Shown piece by piece: positions 1 to 11,608 of a DNA stretch of 64,000 nt; positions within the stretch are counted from its first letter, which is position 1, and every line of letters starts with the position of its first letter. The stretch lies in assembly GCF_023278565.1 (NCBI RefSeq), contig NC_064681.1:3100001-3164000 (forward strand), given 5' to 3'. The DNA comes from Colletotrichum lupini (lineage: Eukaryota > Ascomycota > Sordariomycetes > Glomerellales > Glomerellaceae). Below the pieces are notes generated by a model, which was given only the letters and a program-made list of their open reading frames with translations, did no database searches and was not told the origin of the DNA. Both the position numbers and the translations under genes were made by a program.

Positions 1-1115
1 TAGAGGTTGCGCAAGAACGAGAAATTGGTACCAATGTAGCGATTCGCAGAAAAGGAGGGGTCTCCCCTTCTGACCTTCTTCTTCCCCTTCCCCCTCCAAT
101 CCTCCCAGGCGGGAAACTGTTCGAAAATGATCAGTGCCCCTCACACCCCTGCACCCGCCATTCGTTCCCCCGGTGGCAGAGTGAGCAGGCGGGCCACCTG
201 AAATCGGTTCCAATTCGCACTCACAGAGCTGACTATTGATGTTTGTCACTGGTTTTCGCCGTGGCCCCAATTTGCCAATCTCCCGCATCCCTGTCTTGTT
301 GGCTTAGCTTGCCTTTTTGGAGGTGTGGTTCTCTGCGCTGCCCAGGCCGCAGGACGGTCCCTGAGTTGGAGAGAGCTTCCGCACTGGCACCATAACTCAA
401 AAGTTTCACTTGGAGGCCCGGAAACTTTAACGGAGAGAAACGGGCTTCTTATTCCACCTTTCAGGGCTTCTTGGAAAAGAAAGATTTATCAGCCTCATTA
501 TATAACGGGAAATTATCCAGGTACATCTCTGCTCTAGTTGGACCTGATGCGTTTTCGTACCGCTAGAAAGAACTCGTTGGGAAGTTTCCGGCTTAGACTC
601 TTGCAAGCCGCTTCTCTGCCTTGCCCTACGTTGTTCTGACAGGTCGCGAACCACCACAGACGTCCGTCAGTATCTGAGCGGACACTTCCCACAGACGTCA
701 CAGGATCACACGCCATGCTACCAGAGGTTATGGAACGAAAGGATGCACCAGCTTACCTGACTTGGTCTCATCGAGCGAGGGCAACGCAGACACTTTGACA
801 TTGGCATTGCAACGGCCGAGCCCGCATTCGTATCATCTGTGAACCATTCTTCTCTTCTTCTCCCGCTCCCGTCAATTACTTCCAAAGTTATGCTGTGCTT
901 TGCGATGCTCGCTCGCTTGCTAGCTAATCATGACCAAGCCAGAAATTCAAGGCCTACTAGATGTGAATCAGGATATATCTGATATATCCAGACGTACATC
1001 TTCGACAGTCAATCATTAAATCACCAATTTGTAGCCAAACAACTATCATGACCCCGCTGACCGATTTCGGGGTATACGTAAAAAAGTCGTGACCGAACTC
1101 TTGGCCAAAGACGTT
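1..1115. other. Left-edge intergenic sequence
   Basis: I see no gene in this stretch. It holds the 3' flank of the MATE transporter that ends at 1116 and unassigned sequence towards the left edge. Short open frames are present on both strands, but none has family-like sequence or a convincing spliced extension. A C/T-rich tract lies around 60-110. No tRNA, repeat or transposon remnant was recognised. Confidence 0.6.
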
Positions 1116-3276
1116 TCACTCGGCCTGGTTTCTCGACTCCGCCTCTTTGGCCGCCTTGTGCCAGTCCGTGAAGTATACAAACGAATACTCGATAATAGCG
1201 ACCCTATGACAAGATACATAAATCAGCCAAATTCCTCTCATACGCACTTTGCGCGTCTCTCATCCCATGCCCGGAGAATCGAGAAGTCTGAGGAAAGAGA
1301 TGGAGTAGAAAACCAAATAAGAACGGGGCACTTACAAGGCAAGTCCAATCGTGACGCCCAGCCACAAACCCTTGAGCTTCCAATCAAGACCAAACGCGGT
1401 CCCAAATGAGATTGGCATCGCAATGAGGTAGTACACCGTCAAGTTCGCATAGCCACCGATGGAAGGGCGGCCAATGCCACGCAGCAAACCGTGTGCTCCC
1501 GCGGATAGGCCGTCAAAGACCTGCATCAACGCACACAGCGGAAGCACGTTGGCCACAATGGCAATGACCTCTTCATCATTGGTAAACAGTCTTGGCAGGT
1601 GGAATCTCAAGCTGCCAAAGAGGATGACGTTGAACACGCCCACAATCAGAGCTGCTGCGAATGCCTGTCGAATCAGTCAGAATATGATTTTTGAAACTAG
1701 GTTTTCCTGGAGCGTGTAATGGAGGGGGGGGGGGAGCTAATGAACTTACCACTCCGCCGGTAATCTTTGCCGCATCCACCAACCCGGCACCAATGAGGTT
1801 AGCGATTCGGGTGGACGCCGCGATGCTGACGGGGAATGGGATCTGGTAGGTAATAGCACACAGCGTGACGACGACACTCTGGGCCGCCAGGTATTCCGGA
1901 CCGAACTGGCTCGAGAACAGAGTCAGGATCTCAAAAGCCATGTACTCGGCCTCAATCATAATCATGCCGGGCAAAGCCAAGCGAAGCATCGGGCCCCAAT
2001 TTGACAGAGCTCGTTTGCTGAAACCGCCCCAGCACTGGTATCCGTCGATGAAGCGCACGTAAAGGAACAATAGCAGCGGAAGCAGGTTCTGGGTGCAAAC
2101 AACCGCAGCAGGAGCTCCGATGAAACCCCATCCCAACCTCCAGACAAACAGCCAGTTCAACAGGATGTTGATGGGCGCAGCAACCAAAAGGACCCAAGTG
2201 GTGGCCTGAAACAGACCCTGCGCCTGCACAAACCGCTTCCCACCCTCGAAGAAGACGAAGGCCGGTCCGCTCAGGATCAACATGCGCAGATACTGGCCAG
2301 CCAGCCGCGCAGACTCAGGTTCCGGGATGACGAGCCGCAGCACCGACTCACTGAAGAACCACAACACGGCCAGCGGGACAAAGCACATGAGCAAGAAATA
2401 TGTCATGCGCTGGAATTGCAGTCCGACGAGATGGCGGTGCCCGGATCCGTACGCCTGCGCACAGAGAGTATCGAGACTCGTCGCGAGACCCTGGAAGGGC
2501 GCGTAGACGGTGATAGTCGCTGTCATGGTTGCCAAGCTCACGGCGCCAAGTTCAATCTTTCCGATGTGTCCTACGGCGAAGATGGAAACAACATTGACCG
2601 AGTACTGCAGCATAAAGGTAACAATGAGCGGACTGGCATACTGAATGATGGTCTTGGCTTCGCGCTGCCAAGTAGTGCGAAGTTGGCCCGTCGAGACTGC
2701 CGCTTCCCACTGCTCATTGAGAGTCCCATGGCCATCAACATCTGGCGCTGGAGTTCCGGACAATAGAGGGGTTGATTCAGAGGGCCGACGAATGATGGCC
2801 TGGGGTGCCTCTTCATCGTGAGGCTCGAGTGGAACCTTTGTGCTGAAGAGACGTCTGTAGGCGCGGCGATAGAATGGCTCGTTTTCCTCTCGGGCATGTT
2901 TGGGAGGCAAAAGATGGTTATCACGCAACAGACTCAGCTCGGCATCGCGCGACTGCTTCTTTTCGACTCTAGTGAGGACTGGTGGTTCTTCGGCGGCGTA
3001 TATCGGTTGCGGGTTCATAACGGGGCGGGAGGTGCCGAATGCGACACCGCTCGGGCGGCGGTAGAAGAGAGGGCCCTCGGCGGACACGTCCTCGTCGTCG
3101 GAGCCGATGGCATCCTCATTCTCGTCGACGTATTCGTCTTCTGAGCATTCTGCCAAATCTCTTGCCAGGAGCTCTTGTGCGGGCGGGGTTCCCGTCATGA
3201 AAGACGAGCTGAGCTGGGCGACAAAGTCGCGGCTCGAAGAAGCCGCCTTGATGGGAATGCTGCGGTCGTCCCCCAT
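1116..3276 (-). CDS. MATE-family multidrug/toxin extrusion transporter
   Basis: A membrane antiporter of the multi-antimicrobial extrusion family, which exports organic cations or metabolites in exchange for H+ or Na+; the substrate here cannot be told. Three exons, 1750-3276, 1336-1664 and 1116-1203, joined at GTAAGT donors give 647 residues. The last exon restores the family-typical tail (WHKAAKEAESRN). Residues 1-208 form a long acidic, probably cytosolic tail. The transmembrane part starts near residue 211, and the conserved DTLCAQAYGSG signature is at 269-279. Two MatE repeats of about six helices each fit the length; the closest known type is the yeast Erc1-like group. The start is the first ATG of the frame, and a CT-rich leader on the coding strand lies about 400 bp upstream. 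Intron 1 carries a C-run on the coding strand close to its donor. Fold and family are clear; physiological role and exact tail length are inference. Confidence 0.93.
1724..1734. repeat. 11-nt G homopolymer in MATE intron 1
   Basis: Eleven consecutive G on the plus strand, which read as C in the MATE pre-mRNA about 15 nt downstream of the intron 1 donor. Such tracts are length-unstable. Confidence 0.9.
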
Positions 3277-6200
3277 GACGCAGTTGTCGCTGACCGACTT
3301 TCAAGTGTAGGTGTAGAGATGCGGAGGTCAGTAACACCTTGTTCTCCGCCGTACTATAACGTCGTCCTCTCGCCTTTGCTCTCAATGCGAGTTGCGCAAT
3401 CCGCTAGGTAACCCCAACCAATAATCTGCACGTGTCTTGGTGCTTCGAACGGGGAATCTCAGGTAAGACGACGTCGCGCAGTCGGATGCGACGAAGGATT
3501 GCTCAGGCCGGTGTCGGTGTGCAATGGTTTGCTTTGGCGTGCCTCCGAAACTCCAACGTCCGATTTGCGCATCCCCAAAAGAGATATTGGAGAAGCGAGG
3601 GCCAATCTAGTCTGTTACGCGGGAACGGATGCCAATGTTGGGATGGTCGTCTCGTACGATTCGGTTTACTTTCCCTGATCGTAGGTTGTTCTTGAAGAGG
3701 AAAAAGAAAGAGCTTGCAGATAGGAGAAAGCTCGGCGAGAAGAGAGGAGGCAGAAGAGGCGGAAGAGGAGGAGAGCATGAACGTGGGCGGTGGAGGGGTG
3801 ACGAGGAAGTTATTAGTTTAAGGCATAGATAGGAAGTCGGAAGAGTCACCCGCGCCCTTTGCTGAGGACCTGGACTGGAGCTGGCTGGGTGGGCTGCGCG
3901 CACTTCCCGAGGCGAAAGCTGGGGAATGAGACCATCTTGGGCTACGGAGTACGGTGCCACTGCCAGGGAACGCGTACGAAGTAACGAAGTACGGATAGCG
4001 CACCCATGGAAAACAAGCATGGATGGAAAAGACAGACGGGAGAGAGATAGAGGAATTCCCAGTCCACAGTCAGCCAGTCTCGCTCTTGCTTTCCAGGGTC
4101 TCCCCGTTGTTGCCCGCGAAGCGCGAAGCGGCTAGATTCGCCTGGATATCCACCCAGTAATTGCGCGATCCACTGCCTCGCATAGCAGTGGCGGTGCCCT
4201 TTGCACTTGTATCCGTACTACGTACTTTCCCAAAGGTAACTAAATGATATCCGAAGGCAAGTACTCCGCAAGGTAGACTTAGCTTCACTTGCCTTGCAGC
4301 TCTGACATTTTCTCTCCCGTTGTCATTTGCCATCCATCTCACTAGGCAAGTACCTAGCAGCCGCACCAATATGGCATGAGGTAAGGTAGGTGCAACTTAC
4401 AAGTCGTGCCTTCCCAGAGCTTTCTTTCATCCCACCAGGGCACGTTGTAAGCGAACCGCTGCTTGCCAATCGCCTGACTCATCCGGCCAATGATACACCA
4501 GGGAATCTACATCCCGTAGCATCTTGCCTTTTCAAAGCTTGGCATCCCGCATCCTTCTTGCCATCTCTTTGCAGATCTAACCAACTTTTTATGTTTTGGC
4601 AGTTTACCCGCCGTTTGGAACCTTTCCAGCGGGTGGGAGCTACTTCCAAGTCTGTCCCTTAGTTCTGTCATCAACACTCAGTACCTATACTCCGTACTTA
4701 CCCGTATCCAATGTACTTACATCCCGGAGCTGATAAGGAAAGACGAGACAGAGAAGAGCCCAGATGCGACGCATCCCGCCGAACCCAGCAAAGGGGCCCG
4801 TCGGCCGCCTCCCCGGGCTCCGCCGTCGTGACCGGGACCCCGGAATCTTATCCATCAACAATAACATCCGACCAACGGACCCCAAACAATCAACACACGC
4901 AATCCCATCGTGTAACATTCCGCCGCATCCTCCCACTCATACTCAAAGAATCACAGGGCAGACTCGCAATCTTTAATATTCTCTTTTCGCGTGCTATTAG
5001 TGGTAACTGCCACCCTTGAACTTCCCATCAGTATATCCACCTGTACTCCGTAGTGTTATGGCATTGGTTCACGACATCCCCAGCCCAGAACATCCGTCGT
5101 TTTCTCTGCCCGGCCCATTCCCATTCCCATCCCCTCCACTTCCACCATCCATCCCCCAGCCTCCACCAGCGCTAGCAGTTTTGCCCCTCCTCTCTCTCCA
5201 TCTCCTCTCCGAAGTTCCGCCAGACTGCCAGTCTTTTCGCATATGTATCAGACAGGGTTACAGCGCGGCAACGCGGTCAGCTCAACTCAGCCTGGTTTAG
5301 CCTTTTGTACCCATCCCCTATCTATCCCATCCCGTCCAGTTCCCCGTTGTGCCCGTATCGCTTTACAGGCAATATCCCACCATGTAACCGTTGTGACGTC
5401 CATTACGTACAAGCAAGACCTTTCTCTCGTCCATGGTGTATCCGTAAAGTAAAGACATATCCCCCATGCGCATGCGCATCTGGATGCACATTTGTCTCTA
5501 ATTGCCAACATCTATCCGTAAGAGGGTAGTGGTGGCCTCTTTGGGCTGGGCCAGAAATGGATGACTTTATGTGATAATCTCATCGCATCTCGGATTGGGT
5601 TGAAATCCCAATCTCAGATCTCCCCCGGGAAACGAAGGCTATTGGTTCGCACCGTCAAAAATTGCTGCATGAGGCAAGCGGAGTCGTTGTGTCAGCATCT
5701 GCGAACACACACCTTCGTCTGACCGAGATCAGATTCAAACCGACGCCGCAGCCCACTTGCTAGCAGACATCATTCAATATTAGGTAGCTAGCAGGCCGTT
5801 GCTCTTGTCGTTGGTGATGTGCCTGGACACTGTGTTTGCTCTGTTGGTAGTTATGCGTATAATAACCGGGTTAGCTTATGAAAGTCCTCCAAGAACTTGG
5901 CGTATTACGAGGGCGGGAGGTTGACCGTGATGAAGAAACGGTAACCCTTAATCAGTAGGAGTGTCCACTGATGCTATGTATATATACTATATGGAATAAC
6001 AAGAATCGCCTGAGCAATCAGTAACGGCAGAACATTAATCGAATAATACCTTTTATGGCGAGCCCCCAAACCTAGCCATAATACTGCAAGAGTGTTCAGC
6101 TATGCGAACGTCTCCGAGCTCATGGAGAAAGTCCTTGGTAGTAGACTGGAAAATGCCACACTTCCTTTACCACGTTCATTTGCGTATCAGGTTCAAAGAT

Positions 6201-6593
6201 GATAGCCGGCATGCTGGCCATCGCACCGTCGGGCTTCGGCCTGACCTGGTTGTGCAAATCGAAACCGTACAAGGCTGCGGCTCGCATATTTGCGTTCGGT
6301 TAACCGGGGATCTCAAAAGATTTATATGCATTCAAGAATATTGTCACTTTTCGAAAATGTGTAAACGTTAAAACGCCTCTTCATTGCAGCTGATCCGTCT
6401 ATTGATGTGGGATCTCATCTGTCTGATGACATTTCGAATGCCACTCACAGACGTAAGATTACTATACAGTGTATCGTGTCCCAGTTCCATGCCTGAACCT
6501 ACGATCCCAGGTCCCCCCGAACACCCTGAAATCATCTATTTCTCCTCTACCCAATCGGGGTTCTGCAATTAGTTAGCAACGCACGCCTTCACA
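3277..6593. other. Intergenic region, MATE promoter side
   Basis: No protein gene is supported here. The left part (to about 3.9 kb) is the MATE upstream region: a CACGTG hexamer at 3429-3434 and a purine-rich plus strand around 3690-3780, which is CT-rich in the MATE direction. The middle holds three exact copies of the TACTCCGTA/TACGGAGTA 9-mer (3943, 4688, 5044) and one GGTAAGGTAGG copy near 4380. A plus-strand CT-rich tract at about 5066-5215 resembles a fungal promoter or leader, but no reading frame follows it. A small hairpin (7-bp arms GATTGGG/CCCAATC) lies at 5593-5613. The right end is the RPN1 3' flank. Confidence 0.6.
3429..3434. promoter_or_regulatory. CACGTG E-box upstream of the MATE gene
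   Basis: A perfect CACGTG palindrome 153 bp upstream of the MATE start codon. bHLH factors such as Cbf1 orthologues bind this core in fungi; its use here is inference. Confidence 0.35.
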
Positions 6594-9396
6594 TTAATAA
6601 CGAATCCTCAAACGTACCTTCTTGAGGATCACCAATCCCTCTAGTGTGCTGTTCAAGCTGATGTACTGCTCATCCTCAAGCTCTGCACGCTCGCCGTACG
6701 CCAAAACAACCGGCGTGCTCTGTGTTTGCCAGCCGGTGATAGTCTTGGGCCGACCCGCTTGGCCGACAACATCAACCGCCTGACCAACGCGGACGTTGAC
6801 CTTCAACGGCTTCAGGTCCTCGTCCAACGTCACCAAGAAACGGGGGTGCATAGCCGTCACCAGGAAGTAGAGCAGGTAGTGTGAGTTAGATGTGATGAAC
6901 GACTTGGCATCGATCATGGCGACCAGCACGGCGAGCAGACCACCCGTAGACACGCGCGAAAGAACGTTGCGGTCAGTGTGGAAGGGGTTGACCGACATGG
7001 TACCCTTGCCCATGTGCAAAAGACCTTGAGCAATGCGCACCATGAAGAGAGACTCCTGGTCGCGGTGGTAGAAGCTGGCCAGCTGTCTAAGAAGCTGGGC
7101 AAGTCTGGCGTTGTTCGTACCCGCACCCAGGAGACCCATGGCGAAGATGGCATTGATAGCAACGTCGTTGTCGTTGTCGTGGGAGTATCTGGAGAGCGTG
7201 TCGTAGACCTTCATCTGGGGGTTGCTGGGGCTGATCAGACCCATGGCCAGAGGAACTGCTCTCCTGATGTTGGGCTCGCCGTAGTGCATCAGATGGCCGA
7301 ATTGCCGAAGAACCATCTCCTGGCCCACATCTTCGCCCATGGCAACGAGTGCGATACCGATTACTGCGTATGACTGGAGGAGCTCGTCACCCTTCTTCTC
7401 GTCTGAATCCTCAATATGCTCGTTGCAAATGTGGAGCAACTCCTGGATCTTCAGGACAGCACCGGTGCCTGCCCAAGCACAGATCTCAGCCAGCACGGCC
7501 GTCGGCTTCGCCATCGGGTGGTCAACAGCCTTGAGGGTCTCAAGGATGACGTCGACTTCTTCCTGACGGCCAAAGAAGAGCAAGCCAAGACCAAGTGCCA
7601 GGAAACGAGTCCACTTGTCTGTAAGCTGGCTCTTGCGTTCATCGTCCAGCAGAGTTGTGACGATAGCCTCACTGATTTCGGGGTTGGAGGAACCAACAAA
7701 GATCAGACCACAGGCCAGGGCAGCCATGGCGGAAATTTGCATATCCTGGGAAGAATCAGTGATGATGGGCAGGAGGAGCTCCAAGGTAAAGTCGTTGTTT
7801 GAGCCGGCGTAGGAGAGACCCAGGCCCATGATGCTGGCGGTTCGGACAAGAGGGTTCTTGTGGTGCAGCTTGTCCTCGTCACCCAACAGAGCCAAAGCGG
7901 GCTCAGAGTCAACACGCGCTCCGGAGTTCATGATACCAATGGCAAGCATCGAGCCAGCCAAGATCTCGGGCTCCGCGGCATAGGTGTACTTGTCGATCTT
8001 GTCCAAACCAGCCTCAACATCCCATAGCAACAGAGTACCCAGAGAGGCCACAGTCGACATCATGCCGTCGCCTTTAGTCTTCCATACCCAGCTTTCCTTG
8101 TCCTGCTCAACCAGCATCATCTTGTCGTTACCGAAGCCGGCGTTTACAAAGGCGTTGACAAAAGCGGCTGCCAGGTTGTGGCGAGCTGAATCAAGGTTGG
8201 TCATGCCAGCAACACGGCTGCTCTCAAGGTGGCTCTTGTAGATGTCTTCTGTAGTCTTGGGGTCCAGGATGTTGAGCTCCTTACCCAGGGACTTGAAGTG
8301 GTCGGACAGCTTAAGATTCGACAGGCACTCCACGACAGCCTGGGAGTCCGCGTCCTCTGCGGGAAGATCCAGGACAATGCGTTGCCGTGCGATGAGGAAA
8401 GCGAGCTGCTTCTTCAATGCGGGATCTTCGGCCTTCTCAAAATCGGCCTTGATGAGTTCGACGTCGTTAAGGCGAATGGCAAGGGTCATTGCCAGGGCGT
8501 ACTCCTTGTATGTGAGGTAGATGTCGTGGGCGGTCTTGAGGAAGAGCCCGTTGTCGGGGTAAGTCAGCAAGTTGACCATACTGACCATGTAAAGGCAGAC
8601 GCGGCCGTATGTGTCTTTGTCGAGGTGGTTGGGGATCTGATCGATGATCTCGAGCTCGCTCATCAAGTCCACAGCATCTGCCTCGGCGTTGCTCTGCAAG
8701 AAGAGCGGAATGAGAATCAAGGCAAGGTCGACCAGATCCTTTGTTGGCTCGTCGGCGTTTATCCTCTTTCCGTACACCTCGCCAATCTCCAGAGCCAAAT
8801 GCCGGGTGTACTCGTGGCCCCATGATCCAATGTCGGATGACGGTGCAAGTAGGCGGTACTTGAGAGTGTCTTGTCGGTCCTCGTCGGAATACGTCATACC
8901 AATCACTGACAAAACATCTGCGAGTGACGTCTTGTTCTCTCCCGTCGGCCAATCCTCGAATAGTTTTGTCATCGTCTCGTAGTGTGGTCTCAGGAACTTC
9001 AGCGGTTTGGGCACAGCCGTCATTGATGAGGTTGACGTCTTGATGAAGTTCTTCATGGCCTCGAGGGCCGGCTTGTAGAGAGAGGCATCGGATTCCTAGA
9101 GCCAACGTTAGCATTTTGCACAAGTTACTGGCATTTCAATCACGCAACGCACCGTGAGGCGCTCGACGAGCATATCCAGCTCATTCTTCAGCTGTTGGTC
9201 CTCTTCGCTGAGCTCCTCCGCAGCTACGAACAGTTAGCCCCTCATCAATATCGCAAGACAACCCGTATCGCTCACAATCGATAATCTTCTCGTCGTCCTT
9301 CTTGCCGTTAACCTGGGCTTTCTCCTTCTTGCTCTCCTCCACGGCCTTTCCCTTGCCCTTGTCGGCAGCGGTAGGCTTCTCGCTGTCCTGCGCCAT
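6594..9396 (-). CDS. 26S proteasome regulatory particle base subunit RPN1
   Basis: The non-ATPase scaffold of the 19S base, which docks ubiquitin receptors, ubiquitin-like shuttle factors and deubiquitinase Ubp6. Three exons, 9276-9396, 9153-9223 and 6594-9095, give 897 residues, the usual length for fungal Rpn1. The N-terminus is the charged, low-complexity tail typical of the family, ending in KKDDEKIID. The joins restore a continuous helical segment (SAEELSEEDQQLKNELDML, then ESDASLYKPALEAMK). The centre holds the Gly/Ala-rich proteasome/cyclosome (PC) repeats, for example MGLGLSYAGSNN and ALGLGLLFFGRQEEV, and the C-terminus ends in VRLRIRY. The start is the first ATG, just before the Lys-rich tail. 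It shares a 490-bp divergent promoter with RIO2. I saw no yeast-type PACE element (GGTGGCAAA) in that interval. Identity is very secure; splice sites are inferred from frame and homology. Confidence 0.97.
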
Positions 9397-9886
9397 CTTG
9401 ACGTGTGTTTGTGGACTCTGTATAGGTGGGGTAGGTCCTCGGGAGTTTGGTCAAGAATCGGCGCGTACGTCTGTGCAATTCGTCAAGGAGTGGACGTCGG
9501 ATCGATGGTGTGCGGTTGAGAGAAGGATAGGGTGGTGGATGGTTGTGATTCGTGAGGGAGATGGAAGGTGATGGTAGCTTTGTAAAGCTAAGCAACAAGT
9601 CGAAGCTCCCCGGTTGCGTACGAGCCTGGCCTGCCTGCCGCACAGACACACCTGGGCTTGGAGTGTTCAGCCTGCCACGTGACCGCCGGAGTCGATGACC
9701 CCATCCCGGCTTATCTTATCATATCTTATTCACCTTATCGATAGCGCACATCCAAACCCCGGCTGCTTTTTTTCCAATGGAGGGGTTCTTGGGCACCGAA
9801 TTCAGTACCTTGAGATCTGGGGGAAGAATTTCAACTCCAGACCAATTTTTCCAAATACGTATTGTTGCGATCGCACAACTTTCTAG
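9397..9886. promoter_or_regulatory. Divergent promoter RPN1 / RIO2
   Basis: 490 bp between two divergently transcribed housekeeping genes. It contains a CACGTGAC element at 9676-9683, about 280 bp from the RPN1 start and 206 bp from the RIO2 start. The RPN1 side is CT-rich in its own direction. An AT-rich patch with AATTTTTCC lies just before the RIO2 start and loosely resembles the yeast ribosome-biogenesis RRPE element. Its function is inference. Confidence 0.6.
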
Positions 9887-11214
9887 ATGCATTTAGATAC
9901 CAAGGCACTGCGGCACTTGGCCGCTGAGGACTGGAAGGTCCTCGCAGCAGTTCGTTCCCTCACCCTACCCCTCCATAACCCCTCCAGGCAGCCCACTTAC
10001 AGGATCTACAGGTTGAACAAGGCACCAAGAACCACGAGCTGGTCCCGACGTCACTGATCGAGAAATTATCGCGCCTCCGTGGCGGCGCAAGCGGAGTTCA
10101 CCGCTGCATCTCCAATCTCGCCAAGGTTGGCCTCATCGCCAAGGTCAAGGAAGCCAAGTATGATGGATACCGCCTCACCTACGGCGGTCTCGACTATCTC
10201 GCGATGCACCAATACTCGACGCGCAAGGAAGTCTACAGCGTTGGCAGCAGAGTCGGAGTTGGCAAGGAGAGCGACATTGTCATGGTTGCCGACGACAGAG
10301 GCGTGCAGTGCATTCTCAAGATCCACAGACTCGGTCGTATCTCTTTCCGGACAGTCAAATCGAACCGAGACTACCTCAAGAACAAGCAGTCAGGATCCTG
10401 GATGTATCTTTCCAGGCTCGCCGCAATGAAGGAGTTTGCTTTCATGAAGGCACTGAAAGATGAAGGATTCCCGGTGCCCGAACCTATCGCTCAGAACCGA
10501 CACACCATTGTTATGTCCTTCATCGATTCGTTCCCTCTCCGCCAAATATCCAACGTCCCAGACCCTGCGCTGCTCTATTCTGAGCTGATTGATCTGCTTC
10601 TCCGCTTGGCTAAGCATGGGCTTATCCACGGCGACTACAACGAGTTCAATATCCTCATCAAGGAAGAAGTATCCGTCACAACAACAGAAGAAGGGGATGA
10701 GGAGACCGTCAAGTTGGTACCCATCGTCATTGACTTCCCCCAAATGGTGTCGATGGATCATGAGAACGCAGAAATGTACTTTGACAGAGATGTCAACTGC
10801 ATCAAGCGCTTTTTCGAAAAGAGGTTCAAGTTCACCCCTACGACACCAGGACCGTTCTACAAGGACGCAAAGAAGTTGGTTGGCAAGGGTGGTGCCACAA
10901 GAATTGATGCGACCTTGACGGCATCTGGCTTCACAAAGAAGATGGCCAAGGATCTGGAGAAGGCCATTCAGGAACAGGCCTCTTCCAAGAACGAGGAGGG
11001 CGAGTTCGTGGGCGAAGACGACGACGACGAAGAGTACGGCTCCCAGGAAGACGACGAAGAGGAGGAAGACTCAGGCGATGAGGCGCCAGACGCGGAGAAT
11101 GCAAGCGTCTCAGCGGCAAATGGAGATGGAAAAGAATTGCAGACAGGTGGAAGAGCAGATGATGAAGTCGATACCCAAAAATTCTCAAAGTTGACGGTGG
11201 CAGACGAGGCCTGA
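9887..11214 (+). CDS. Atypical serine/threonine kinase RIO2
   Basis: An atypical kinase/ATPase of late 40S subunit maturation, which binds cytoplasmic pre-40S particles and is needed for 20S to 18S rRNA processing. Exons 9887-9949 and 10012-11214 give 421 residues. The short first exon supplies the conserved MHLDTKALRHLAAEDWKVL start, and the join reads LAAVEQGTKNHE, as expected for Rio2. Residues 1-95 are the Rio2 winged-helix domain. The nucleotide loop GVGKESD lies near 103, the catalytic loop HGDYNEFN near 227, and the metal-binding IDFPQ near 260. All key residues are present, so the kinase should be active. The C-terminus is an acidic Asp/Glu-rich tail. The donor used in intron 1 (GTTCGT) is non-consensus but gives the only family-consistent join. 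It is divergent from RPN1. Confidence 0.97.
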
Positions 11215-11608
11215 GCCGTTGATGAATCGAATAATAAGCACTTTACTACTTCCATAAATCCTTCTGTCGCTTGTTGATACACAATCATTTACTGCGAGCA
11301 TGGATCTTCTGTGATTGGAAATTTCATGTTATAATTCCCGACTTCATGATTCTGTGGCCCAAAAAAAGGCGGTACGCCGTCCCGATTTTGATCTGCCTCC
11401 CAAAAACTAAGGTACAAGAACTAATAGCTGGCGCCTTTCATACAGAACGCATCAAGAGTATGAGCTACCTCAGAGCATAATATGTTCCCTGATCAAAACC
11501 ATACTGCCATGTGTGCTGAAACGCAGAAACTCCGAAATCTGCGGAACAAGACGAGGAATGATGCACCCGGAAAATACGCTGACGCTCCTATTCCATCACA
11601 ACTCAAAT
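11215..11608. other. Convergent 3' intergenic RIO2 / RRM gene
   Basis: 394 bp between two convergent genes. It should hold both 3' UTRs. The first part is AT-rich, with several AATAA and ATAATT patches suitable for fungal 3' end formation. I see no further gene. Confidence 0.6.

Noticed and set aside
5593..5613. 7-bp hairpin GATTGGG/CCCAATC considered as a tRNA anticodon arm
   Set aside because: No A-box, B-box or acceptor stem surrounds it; kept only as a minor feature of the intergenic region.
8229..8825. A 198-codon plus-strand frame inside RPN1
   Set aside because: Antisense shadow of a conserved coding exon; composition matches reverse-complemented codon bias and there is no independent promoter or splice evidence.
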